A model generated the notes under the pieces. It was given only the letters and a program-made list of their open reading frames with translations. It did no database searches and was not told the origin of the DNA. From Muricomes intestini (GTDB lineage Bacteria > Bacillota > Clostridia > Lachnospirales > Lachnospiraceae): a stretch of DNA of 64,000 bases. This document shows positions 18,554 through 27,168 of the stretch, piece after piece; positions within the stretch are counted from its first letter, which is position 1; each line of letters opens with the position of its first letter. A program made the position numbers and the translations under genes. The stretch lies in contig NZ_SLZZ01000001.1 of assembly GCF_004346165.1 (NCBI RefSeq), positions 1 through 64,000 of the forward strand, given 5' to 3'.

Positions 18554-19555
18554 ATGGCAGAAAAATTATTAGATGTAAAAAATCTCCGAACGGAGTTTAA
18601 ACGTGATAAAAGTTGGGTCACTGCTGTCAATGATGTTTCTTTCCACATCAACAAGGGAGAAATATTGGGACTGGTCGGCGAATCAGGATGTGGAAAGTCT
18701 GTGACTTCTCTGTCTGTGATGCGCCTTCTTCCGATAGGAACCAGCAGGGTTTCCGAAGGAGAAGTCTTTTTTAACGGGGAAGACATTCTGAAGGTGGACA
18801 AAAAGAAAATGAGAAAAATCAGAGGGCACAAGATTTCTATGATTTTTCAGGAGCCTATGAGTTCCCTGAATCCCTGTATGCGTATTTCAAAGCAGATTAC
18901 AGAAGCAATATTGCTGCACAATGACCTTTCAAAAGACGAGGCCTACAAACGTGCTTTTAACGTGCTGAAATCCGTTGGTATTCCAGATCCGGACATGACA
19001 TTGAACAGTTATCCTCATCAGCTCTCGGGCGGTATGTGCCAGCGTGTTATGATTGCAATGGCAATGTCCTGCGAGCCGGACCTTCTCATTGCAGATGAGC
19101 CTACAACAGCATTGGATGTAACCATTCAGGCACAGATTCTTGCCCTGATGGAAAAGATTAAAGAAGAGCGCAATACAGGAATTCTACTGATCACCCATGA
19201 TCTTGGTGTGGTTGCAGAGATGTGTAGCAGAGTCATTGTCATGTATGCGGGCCGTATTGTGGAGGAGGCGCCTGTGAGGGAATTGTTTGAAGCCCCCATG
19301 CACCCCTATACGCAGGGTCTGATCGAGTCTGTGCCCAAACTGGGGAGTGATATGACATCCCTGCCTTCCATTCCGGGGAGCGTTCCGGATCTTTCCGTTA
19401 TGCCCAAAGGCTGTAAGTTTGCACCGAGGTGTAAGTATGCCATGGATATCTGCAGAGAGAAAGAGCCGGAGCTTGTTGCCGTTCCGGGGCAGGAGCACCG
19501 CTGCAGCAGATGCGTTTTGCACAAGCTTGAGGAGAAGGAGGTATCGAAATTATGA
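18554..19555 (+). CDS. ABC transporter ATPase, DppD/OppD type
   Basis: The protein has 333 residues. Walker A is GESGCGKS, the Q-loop is [12 protein letters not shown], the signature is [14 protein letters not shown] and Walker B is [12 protein letters not shown]. The C-terminal oligopeptide-transporter extension carries cysteines ([15 protein letters not shown]) that in this family bind an Fe-S cluster or metal. It powers import together with the DppF-type ATPase, whose start codon overlaps its stop by 4 bases. Confidence 0.95.
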   Translation: MAEKLLDVKNLRTEFKRDKSWVTAVNDVSFHINKGEILGLVGESGCGKSVTSLSVMRLLPIGTSRVSEGEVFFNGEDILKVDKKKMRKIRGHKISMIFQEPMSSLNPCMRISKQITEAILLHNDLSKDEAYKRAFNVLKSVGIPDPDMTLNSYPHQLSGGMCQRVMIAMAMSCEPDLLIADEPTTALDVTIQAQILALMEKIKEERNTGILLITHDLGVVAEMCSRVIVMYAGRIVEEAPVRELFEAPMHPYTQGLIESVPKLGSDMTSLPSIPGSVPDLSVMPKGCKFAPRCKYAMDICREKEPELVAVPGQEHRCSRCVLHKLEEKEVSKL

Positions 19556-20541
19556 GTACACCAATTGTTTCTGTAAAGAATGTAACAAAAACCTTCGACG
19601 CAGGGAAAGGCATGTTTGCGAAGAAGACAAAGGTACATGCAGTAAATGATATTTCCTTTAATATTATGCCGGGGGAGACGTTTTCACTGGTAGGCGAATC
19701 AGGTTGTGGAAAATCGACAACAGGCAGGCTAATTGACCATCTCCTCATCCCGGATACAGGAGAAATCTGGTTTGACGGAAAGAAAATATCTAAGTTAAGT
19801 CAAAATGAAATGCGTCCGCTCCGCTCGGATGTGCAGATGATTTTTCAGGACCCCTATGGATCTCTGAACCCGAGAATTAAGGTGCAGGATTTGATTGGGG
19901 AACCGTTATTAATCCATACAAATCTCTCAGCAGGAGAAAGACTAAAAAAAGTATATGAATTATTGGAGGTTGTGGGATTAAGTGCTGCTCACGGTGAACG
20001 ATACCCTCATGAATTTTCAGGAGGACAGAGACAGAGAATCGGAATCGCAAGGGCTCTTACCGTACATCCGAAGCTGATTATTGCAGATGAGCCGGTCTCA
20101 GCCCTGGATGTATCTATTCAGGCGCAGGTCTTAAATCTGCTTCAGCAGCTTCAGAAAGATTTTAACCTTACCTATCTGTTTATCTCTCATGATTTGAGTG
20201 TGGTGGAAATGATTTCAGACAAGATTGCGGTTATGTATCTGGGTACCATTGTTGAGACAGCTCCAAAGAAGGATCTGTATGCACATCCAATGCATCCTTA
20301 TACACGTTCCCTTCTTTCAGCAGTTCCGATTCCGGATCCGGCAAAGAAGAAGGAGAGGACTCTGCTAAAGGGAGATCTGCCCAGTACCACGAATCTTCCG
20401 GCCGGCTGCCTGTTCCACACAAGATGTCCGTACTGCCAGGAAAAATGTATCAAAGAGAGACCCGAAACGCAAGAGATTGGAGAGGGACATTTTGTAAAAT
20501 GTCATTATCCAATATGCAATGAGGAGGGTAAAAATGTATAA
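19552..20541 (+). CDS. ABC transporter ATPase, DppF/OppF type
   Basis: The protein has 329 residues. Walker A is GESGCGKST, the signature is FSGGQRQRIGIARAL and Walker B is LIIADEPVSALD, with the family C-terminal extension and its cysteine cluster (GCLFHTRCPYCQEKC). It is the second ATPase of the importer. Its last codons overlap the start of the fucosidase gene by 8 bases, so transport and fucose removal are translationally coupled. This is the main reason to link them functionally. Confidence 0.95.
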   Translation: MSTPIVSVKNVTKTFDAGKGMFAKKTKVHAVNDISFNIMPGETFSLVGESGCGKSTTGRLIDHLLIPDTGEIWFDGKKISKLSQNEMRPLRSDVQMIFQDPYGSLNPRIKVQDLIGEPLLIHTNLSAGERLKKVYELLEVVGLSAAHGERYPHEFSGGQRQRIGIARALTVHPKLIIADEPVSALDVSIQAQVLNLLQQLQKDFNLTYLFISHDLSVVEMISDKIAVMYLGTIVETAPKKDLYAHPMHPYTRSLLSAVPIPDPAKKKERTLLKGDLPSTTNLPAGCLFHTRCPYCQEKCIKERPETQEIGEGHFVKCHYPICNEEGKNV

Positions 20542-21838
20542 ATTTGACAGAGGTAACTATGAAAAAAGGATGGAGTGGTATACAAACGCCCGTTTCGGGA
20601 TGTTTATCCACTGGGGACTTTACGCGATCCCAGCCAGAGGAGAATGGGTGCGCAGTACGGAAGAAATCCCGAAAGAAGACTATATGCAGTATTTTGAGGA
20701 ATTTGATCCTGCGGATTACAATCCTTCGGCATGGGCAAAAGCGGCAAAGGAAGCCGGCATGCAGTACGTGGTACTGACTGCAAAGCATCATGACGGTTTC
20801 TGCCTGTTTAACAGCCAGTATACAGATTTTAAATCCACCAACACCAGGTGCGGACGAGATTTTGTGGCAGAATTTATCGAGGCGGTAAGAGCAGAGGGAT
20901 TGAAGGTCGGCCTATACTTCACTCTCCTGGACTGGTATCACCCAGACTATCCGCATTACGGGGATAAGATTCACCCAATGCGGAATAATCCGGAATATGG
21001 AAATGAAAACCGTAACTTTGACAACTATCTTACTTATATGCACAATCAAGTTCGGGAAATATGCACCAATTATGGGAAGCTTGATCTTTTGTGGTTTGAC
21101 TTTTCCTATGATGATATGAGAGGGGAAACATGGCGTGCCACAGAATTGATGGATATGGTGCGCACGCTGCAGCCGGACGTTGTGATTGACAACCGCCTGG
21201 AGGTCAGCGGGGAGGGTTATGGCTCACTTGCCACCGGAAATCCTACACCGTACCATGGGGACTTTGTAAGCCCGGAGCAGATGATTCCGCCAGATGGTAT
21301 TTGTGATGTGAATGGCAATGACCTGATATGGGAAGCCTGTGTGACTATGAACAACAATTGGGGGTACCATGCCACAGATCATTTCTTTAAACCGGCGGGC
21401 ATGCTGATCAAGAAGCTGGTGGAATGTGTTTCCAAAGGTGGAAATATGCTTTTGAATGTGGGGCCGGATGCCAGAGGTAATATTCCGGATGAATCCATGA
21501 ACATTCTGCGGGTAATCGGAGAGTGGATGAAAAAGAATAGAGAAAGTATCTATGGCTGCGGGAAGGCAGGCATAGAAAAACCGGACTATGGACGAATTAC
21601 AAGAAACGGGAAAAAGCTTTATTTTCATTTATTTGAGAATACCATCGGCCCTGTTCCTCTCACTGGAATAAAGAAAGAAGAGGTTAAAAAGATACGATAT
21701 TTGGGATCGAAAGCGGAAATTCCTATCTCCACAAGTTGGGTACACAGCGATTATCCCGACATTGTATTTGCCGACTTAGGGCCTGACCCGATACTTCCGG
21801 ATGAAATAGACACTGTTCTGGAAGTTACATTAAAATAA
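20534..21838 (+). CDS. GH29 alpha-L-fucosidase, cytoplasmic
   Basis: The protein has about 434 residues. It releases terminal alpha-L-fucose from glycans. The GH29 catalytic barrel shows RFGMFIHWGLYAIPARGEW near the N-terminus, LTAKHHDGFCLFNSQYTDF and LLWFDFSYDD, where Asp189 is the expected nucleophile. There is no signal peptide or sorting signal, so its substrate must be imported, presumably by the ABC transporter whose last gene it overlaps. ATG 20534 is chosen over 20519 because GAGGAGGG lies just before it. The linkage (alpha1,2/3/4/6) cannot be told from sequence alone. Known alpha1,6-acting GH29 enzymes of lactobacilli are likewise intracellular, which fits the glycopeptide idea. Confidence 0.93.
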   Translation: MYKFDRGNYEKRMEWYTNARFGMFIHWGLYAIPARGEWVRSTEEIPKEDYMQYFEEFDPADYNPSAWAKAAKEAGMQYVVLTAKHHDGFCLFNSQYTDFKSTNTRCGRDFVAEFIEAVRAEGLKVGLYFTLLDWYHPDYPHYGDKIHPMRNNPEYGNENRNFDNYLTYMHNQVREICTNYGKLDLLWFDFSYDDMRGETWRATELMDMVRTLQPDVVIDNRLEVSGEGYGSLATGNPTPYHGDFVSPEQMIPPDGICDVNGNDLIWEACVTMNNNWGYHATDHFFKPAGMLIKKLVECVSKGGNMLLNVGPDARGNIPDESMNILRVIGEWMKKNRESIYGCGKAGIEKPDYGRITRNGKKLYFHLFENTIGPVPLTGIKKEEVKKIRYLGSKAEIPISTSWVHSDYPDIVFADLGPDPILPDEIDTVLEVTLK

Positions 21839-21855
21839 TCGGAGGATTTTTAATT

Positions 21856-22617
21856 GTGTTTACTGAAGAAAGACAGGAACGGATACTAAAGCTCCTTCGG
21901 GAGCAGGGAAAAGTATATGTGAAAGAGCTGAGCAAAGCATTTCAGGTGACAGAAGACTGTATCAGAAAGGACCTCAAGACTCTTGAAAACGGCGGACATC
22001 TCAAGAGAACCTACGGTGGGGCAATCCTTTCTCAGGAATACCCACTGGAGAGGGATGTGATAGACCGAAGAAATTACCACCTGGATAAGAAAAAGGTGAT
22101 TGCAAAAAAAGCAGTCGGCCTGATTCATAGCAATGAGACGATTTTTTTGGATATTTCTACAACAAATATTCAGCTGGCCAAGCTGCTGGCCCAGTCAAAA
22201 ATGAAGATTTTTGTTGTCACGAATATGATAGACATTCTGCAGATACTGGCTAAGAACCCCTTGATTACAGCAATCGGGACAGGCGGAATGATGTATCAGA
22301 CTGTTAATGGATTTATGGGGGCGACTGCCATTGAAGCCATCAGGCAGTATAGCTTTGAACGTGCTTTTATCGGAAGCTGTGGGATAGATATGACAGATCT
22401 TTCGGTGACAACATTGGGGCCCGAGGATGGGCTGACCAAAAAGGCGGCCATTGAAAATAGCCGCCACAGCTATGTCATGATGGAAAGAGAAAAGTTCTAT
22501 TTTAATGAATCTTATAAATTTACACATCTTGATGATGTACATGGGATTATCACAGACGAAAATCCGGATTCCACAATTATCAAGACACTAGAAAGCGCAG
22601 GGGTACATTTGTATTAA
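21856..22617 (+). CDS. DeoR-family transcriptional regulator
   Basis: The protein has 253 residues starting at GTG, with GGAGGA upstream. The N-terminal DeoR HTH (ERQERILKLLREQGKVYVKE, then VTEDCIRKDLKTLENGGHLK) is followed by the sugar-phosphate-sensing domain with its phosphate-binding pattern (DISTTNIQLAKLL, TNMIDILQIL). DeoR proteins usually repress catabolic operons and respond to a phosphorylated sugar. Lying within the fucosidase operon, it may respond to a fucose- or GlcNAc-derived phosphate. No fuc genes (isomerase, kinase, aldolase) are in the window, so the inducer is a guess. Confidence 0.92.
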   Translation: MFTEERQERILKLLREQGKVYVKELSKAFQVTEDCIRKDLKTLENGGHLKRTYGGAILSQEYPLERDVIDRRNYHLDKKKVIAKKAVGLIHSNETIFLDISTTNIQLAKLLAQSKMKIFVVTNMIDILQILAKNPLITAIGTGGMMYQTVNGFMGATAIEAIRQYSFERAFIGSCGIDMTDLSVTTLGPEDGLTKKAAIENSRHSYVMMEREKFYFNESYKFTHLDDVHGIITDENPDSTIIKTLESAGVHLY

Positions 22618-22640
22618 AATGTATGCCGGGAGGACAGACG

Positions 22641-23396
22641 ATGGAAAAATTTATATTAGAAGCCTGTGTGGACTCTGTGGAGTCCGCCATTGCGGCGGCA
22701 AAGGGAGGTGCCGACCGGCTCGAATTGTGCCAAAATCTGCTGATTGGTGGGACAACGCCGGTACCTTGGCTTTTTCAGGAAATCAGACGGTATACAAACA
22801 TTAGAATCCATGTACTTATAAGGCCGAGATTTGGTGATTTTTGTTATACCGATTATGAGTTTGATCTAATCTGTGATGCTGTGCAGGCCTTCCATGAATT
22901 GGGGGCAGAAGGAATTGTCATCGGAATCCTGAAACCGGACGGAACCCTGGATATGGAAAGAATGAAAATCCTCATGGAGAAAAAAGGTGATATGTCAGTC
23001 ACTTTGCACAGAGCGTTTGATGTATGTGCCGATCCCTTTGCGGCCATGGAGCAGGCCATCGATCTTGGAATCGATACAATCCTCACATCAGGGCAGGAAG
23101 ATACTTGCATTTTGGGGAAGGATCTGATCAAAAAACTTGTAAAGAAAAGTGCAGGGAGAATTTCCATTCAGGCCGGCAGTAGTGTGGACGCCGGTGTGAT
23201 CCACGATATGTATGAATATACAGGCGCTGCCGCTTATCATATGTCGGGTAAAATCGTATTGAACAGTCTTATGAAACATCGAAATAAAAATCTGAATATG
23301 GGCGGACCGGGCATCGATGAATATGAAATCTGGCGCACGGATGAAAATAAAATTAAAGAAGCCAGACGGGTCCTGGATAAACTGCAGCAGAGGTGA
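22641..23396 (+). CDS. cutC: CutC family TIM-barrel protein
   Basis: The protein has about 251 residues. The family signature is clear: LEACVDSVESAIAAAKGGAD near the N-terminus, then RLELCQNLLIGGTTP, HVLIRPRFGDFCYTDYE and LHRAFDVC. CutC was first tied to copper homeostasis in E. coli, but that role is disputed and no reaction is established. Its place between a fucosidase regulator and two peptide/glycan-type hydrolases, with the same strand and tight spacing, argues for a catabolic function here. ATG 22641 has GGGAGGA 6 bases upstream. The stop is 5 bases before the next start. Confidence 0.9.
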   Translation: MEKFILEACVDSVESAIAAAKGGADRLELCQNLLIGGTTPVPWLFQEIRRYTNIRIHVLIRPRFGDFCYTDYEFDLICDAVQAFHELGAEGIVIGILKPDGTLDMERMKILMEKKGDMSVTLHRAFDVCADPFAAMEQAIDLGIDTILTSGQEDTCILGKDLIKKLVKKSAGRISIQAGSSVDAGVIHDMYEYTGAAAYHMSGKIVLNSLMKHRNKNLNMGGPGIDEYEIWRTDENKIKEARRVLDKLQQR

Positions 23397-23401
23397 TTAA
23401 T

Positions 23402-25894
23402 ATGTTTCTAGAAAAAAACCAAGGGAGAATAGAAAGAGAATATCATGTCAGACAGATGGAACTGCCTGTGGTATTTGCGGAAATAGATGAAAAATTGACA
23501 GGTTGCTGTCAGGAGGTGGCTCTTGCCCTACAGTATTTATATACGTATTCAACCTATAGTGATGTGGGAAATTATCCTTTTGAGTATTTTCTTGACTTTG
23601 CAGAACATGGAGTGAAGCTTTGGAAGGAGTCTGAAGAAGTACAAAAGCTTCCGGAAGAAATATTTCTAAATTATGTGCTTTGCCATAGGGTAAATGAAGA
23701 AGAGATTTTGCCCTGCCGGAGCCTGTTTTACAATCAGTTAAAAAACAGAGTACAGGGAATGACTACAAAGGAGCGTATGCTGGAGGTTAACTACTGGTGC
23801 GCTGAGAAAGCAACCTATCAGAGTACCGATAGCAGAACCTTGTCTGCACTGGCAGTGTATAAAAGAGGAACCGGCAGATGTGGGGAAGAGTCCACCTTTA
23901 TGGTGAATGCCCTTAGAAGTGTGGGAATTCCTGCGAGACAGGTTTATGCACCCTGCTGGTCCCACTGTGATGATAATCATGCCTGGGTGGAAATGTGGTG
24001 TGATGGAATTTGGTACTTTACAGGTGCCTGTGAGCCCCAGCCTATTTTGAACAGAGGCTGGTTCACCAATGCATCTTCAAGGGCTATGCTGGTACATTCC
24101 CGCCGGTTTGACTCCGGGGTGGAAAAGGCCTCTGCCGGCCGTGTTATCGGGAAAGCGGGAATAGCTGTGATGTTCAATGAATTGGACCGCTATGCAGTGG
24201 TGAAAAAGATCACAGTTCGTATAACAGATGAGACGGGCGGCCCTGTTTCTGGTGCACGGGTTTCCTTTGAGGTGCTTAACTATGCACAATTTCTCCCTAT
24301 TGCCCGGACTGTCACAGATGAAGCAGGGCAGACCTATTTGTTTACGGGAGCTGGCAGTTTACACATACATGCGGAGATAAAAAAGCAGGTACAACTGTGT
24401 GGAGATGCGTTCATTGATACCGGCAGGGAGGCGATTTGTACTATTACGCTGACGAAAAAAATTCCTGAGGAAGAGTGGCTGGCTTATGATATGATTGCTC
24501 CCCATGACATGCCTGTACATACAGATGCCCCTACAAAGGAGCAGATTCTGTCAGGCGATGTACGGCTTAAAGCAGCAGCTAAGATAAGAGCGTCACATAT
24601 CCCCGCCTTTACGAATCCGGACAGAGAAGCCTTTTTAGCCGGGGATATGAAGTCGGGAGAGAATAGAGACCTGCGGCAGGCACTGCTTGATGTTTTGACA
24701 ATAAAAGACCAGACAGACTGCAGGCGTGAAGTTCTGGAAGAACATCTGCATTATGCTCTTCCCTACAGAGAGCAATGGCCTCATGATATCTTTGTAAATT
24801 ATGTCTTGAATCCGAGAGTGGAAGATGAGATACTCTTTACTTACCGTAAGAAGATTAATCTGATGTTTCATGAGGAAGAAAAGAGAAAGTTTCAGGAAAC
24901 CCCTTCCGTCATATGGGACTGGATTACTCTAAATATCCGTTCCTGCCCGGAAAAAGAGCATGACAGCCTTATCACCCTTCCTGGAGCAGCCCTGAAGCTT
25001 CATGCGGCAAGCTTGCGCTCTCAAAAGGTACTTTTTGTAGCCATTGCAAGGACGCTCGGAATTCCGGCAAGACTGCATCCTGTCAGCGGAACTATGGAAT
25101 ATATACTGGAAAGCGTATTTGTTCCTGTTTTGCCGGAGGAGGCACCAGATTGCCGTCTGATTCTTAAGGGAGAGTCAGACGAAGCCTGGACTTACTTTCA
25201 AGATTGGAGCATGGCCCGTTTTGCGGGAGGTAAATATACCTCTTTAAAGCTTAGGGATGCCGTTTGGGCGGATGGAGAACTGCAGCTGCAGCTAAAGCCC
25301 GGTATATATAGACTTCTGACGGCTAACCGGCTTCCGAATGGCTCTGTACTGACAAATCGTTATGAGTTCCGGTTGGAGAGGGGAGAAGAAAAGGAGATTG
25401 AGCTGATAAAGAGAGAGGCAGACTTAAGTGACATGCTGTTAAATATCGATATGCCGGATTTTTATGTCCGGGATCTTGACGGAAGAGAGGTCAGCGGAAG
25501 TGAGCTGAGCAATAATGGATTCCATGTTTTCTTTTGGCTGGAGGGAAGCAGAGAGCCTACAATTCATATTTTAAATGAATTGCTGGGACAAGAGACAGAT
25601 TATGCCAGGTATCAGGATAAGATGATTTTTATTGTCCGGTCAGAGGCGATACTTACAGACAAAAATATTGCCCAGGTTTTGCAGATATTTCCCGGGATAC
25701 GGGTCTTCTACGATGATTTTGAGAAAAATATAGAGCTGTTGGGCAGACGTGTGTATGTGGACCATGAGAAACTTCCATTAATCATAGTTACATCCAGAAA
25801 ACTAACCGCGGTCTATGCGGAAAGCGGATATAATGTAGGAACCGGGAATATGATGTTCAGGATTCTGGAAGAAATCGGAAACGCTTGCAAATAA
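23402..25894 (+). CDS. Cytoplasmic transglutaminase-fold protein with PNGase-like signature and internal duplication
   Basis: The protein has about 830 residues and no signal peptide or membrane segment. The transglutaminase core is at roughly 125-225: Cys160 in GTGRCGEESTF, His193 in DDNHAWVEMW, then WYFTGACEPQPILNRGWF. That last segment resembles the region of peptide:N-glycanases where W-x-V-D-x-CE precedes a proline and an aromatic-x-x-x-W, but the usual catalytic Asp position is occupied by Gly/Ala. A second degenerate copy lies at about 460-580: IFVNYVLNPRVEDEIL matches IFLNYVLCHRVNEEEIL of the first, and the Cys is lost. The C-terminal 150 residues begin like a peroxiredoxin/thioredoxin fold (MPDFYVRDLDGREVSG) without a CxxC. 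A Carboxypeptidase-regulatory/Ig-like domain (RITDETGGPVSGARVSFEV) lies between. Peptide or glycopeptide amidase is my best guess; no activity is proven. Confidence 0.75.
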   Translation: MFLEKNQGRIEREYHVRQMELPVVFAEIDEKLTGCCQEVALALQYLYTYSTYSDVGNYPFEYFLDFAEHGVKLWKESEEVQKLPEEIFLNYVLCHRVNEEEILPCRSLFYNQLKNRVQGMTTKERMLEVNYWCAEKATYQSTDSRTLSALAVYKRGTGRCGEESTFMVNALRSVGIPARQVYAPCWSHCDDNHAWVEMWCDGIWYFTGACEPQPILNRGWFTNASSRAMLVHSRRFDSGVEKASAGRVIGKAGIAVMFNELDRYAVVKKITVRITDETGGPVSGARVSFEVLNYAQFLPIARTVTDEAGQTYLFTGAGSLHIHAEIKKQVQLCGDAFIDTGREAICTITLTKKIPEEEWLAYDMIAPHDMPVHTDAPTKEQILSGDVRLKAAAKIRASHIPAFTNPDREAFLAGDMKSGENRDLRQALLDVLTIKDQTDCRREVLEEHLHYALPYREQWPHDIFVNYVLNPRVEDEILFTYRKKINLMFHEEEKRKFQETPSVIWDWITLNIRSCPEKEHDSLITLPGAALKLHAASLRSQKVLFVAIARTLGIPARLHPVSGTMEYILESVFVPVLPEEAPDCRLILKGESDEAWTYFQDWSMARFAGGKYTSLKLRDAVWADGELQLQLKPGIYRLLTANRLPNGSVLTNRYEFRLERGEEKEIELIKREADLSDMLLNIDMPDFYVRDLDGREVSGSELSNNGFHVFFWLEGSREPTIHILNELLGQETDYARYQDKMIFIVRSEAILTDKNIAQVLQIFPGIRVFYDDFEKNIELLGRRVYVDHEKLPLIIVTSRKLTAVYAESGYNVGTGNMMFRILEEIGNACK

Positions 25895-25911
25895 TGTGGA
25901 GGAAGAGAACA

Positions 25912-27156
25912 TTGAGAATGGGCCTAGGTAAAATCAGTGGGAAAAGACAATATCAGTTTGTAGAAAAATTTAACTATATACGGGAGGCTGGTACAGAAGG
26001 TGAAAAAAGGGCGTCGGATGAAATCTTAAAATATCTTCGGGAAATAGGTCTTATAGCTGTCACAGAAGAATTTGAGTTTTCTGCATATGAGATTACAGAG
26101 GCGAGACTTAAGGTTACACAGCCATATGAAAAAGAGTATCGGGTAACAGGGTACAAAAGATGTGGAAATACACCGGAAAATGGTATAGAGGCACCATTTC
26201 TTTATATTGAAAATGGGGATGAAATCAGCCTTTCTTATGCAAAAGGAAAGATTGTCATGGTGAACGGATTGGTAAAGAAAGAAATATACCAAAAATTAGT
26301 TTCCCATGGGGCCGTTGGTTTTATCACTATGTCGGGAACTCCAATCGATGAAGGCGAAGATCTGGAGCCTGCAGACCCCAGCCTGCGGGGTGTGAAAGAG
26401 TCTCCTGTACAGGGAGTGAATCTGCATTATAAGGATGCGGTGGAACTAGTAGAGAGAGGGGCTTCCCGTGTAAGCTTAAAGCTGCAGCAAAAACAAGTGA
26501 CACGCTCATCCAGGAACATCATTGCCAGAATAAAAGGACTTGATAAAGAGGAGGAAATACTGACCTTAAGTGCGCATTATGATTCTGTCCCTCAGGGTCC
26601 GGGTGCCTATGACAATATGTCCGGTGCCGCGATTATCATGGAACTTGCCAGATATTTTGCTGAGAATCCCTCCAGGCGTACTCTTGAATTTATTTGGTTC
26701 GGAGCCGAAGAAGCGGGACTTTGCGGGAGTCAGGCTTATGTGAAGGCTCATGAATCGGAACTTCCAAGGCATAGGTTTAATATGAATGTGGATCTGGCAG
26801 GGCAGCTTATCGGCGGAACAGTGATTGGTGTCACGGCAGAGGCCCCAGTATGTCAGATGCTTGCTTATATGATGCATGAAGCTGGTATGGGTGTCTCATT
26901 TAAGAATGATGTCTGGGGAAGCGATTCCAACACATTTGCCTGGAGGGGAATCCCGGCTATGACGCTCAACCGGGACGGATTTGGTATGCATACACGCTAT
27001 GATACGATTGAACTGATTTCTCCATGTTCGTTAAAGCGCAGTGCAGATATCCTTCTGTATATTGCCGAAAGTTTGGCTGAGGCGAAGGTGTTTCCATTTA
27101 GACGAGAAGTGCCGGAGGATATGAAAAACAGGCTGGAGATATATTTTGAGGAATAG
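25912..27156 (+). CDS. M28-family zinc aminopeptidase
   Basis: The protein has about 414 residues. The M28 metal-binding set is complete: LSAHYDSVPQGPGAYDNMSG (His and bridging Asp), WFGAEEAGLCGSQAY (catalytic Glu pair), NVDLAG (Asp) and a late HTRYDT (His). A PA-like domain insert is present at about residues 90-190 (KGKIVMVNGLVKK). No signal peptide is seen, so it acts in the cytoplasm and would cleave imported peptides from the N-terminus. I favour TTG 25912 with GGAGGA 8 bases upstream; ATG 25918 is the alternative, and in-frame codons reaching into the previous gene are less likely. It is the last gene of the operon that starts with the binding protein. Confidence 0.88.
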   Translation: MRMGLGKISGKRQYQFVEKFNYIREAGTEGEKRASDEILKYLREIGLIAVTEEFEFSAYEITEARLKVTQPYEKEYRVTGYKRCGNTPENGIEAPFLYIENGDEISLSYAKGKIVMVNGLVKKEIYQKLVSHGAVGFITMSGTPIDEGEDLEPADPSLRGVKESPVQGVNLHYKDAVELVERGASRVSLKLQQKQVTRSSRNIIARIKGLDKEEEILTLSAHYDSVPQGPGAYDNMSGAAIIMELARYFAENPSRRTLEFIWFGAEEAGLCGSQAYVKAHESELPRHRFNMNVDLAGQLIGGTVIGVTAEAPVCQMLAYMMHEAGMGVSFKNDVWGSDSNTFAWRGIPAMTLNRDGFGMHTRYDTIELISPCSLKRSADILLYIAESLAEAKVFPFRREVPEDMKNRLEIYFEE

Positions 27157-27168
27157 TAGGGGATTCAC

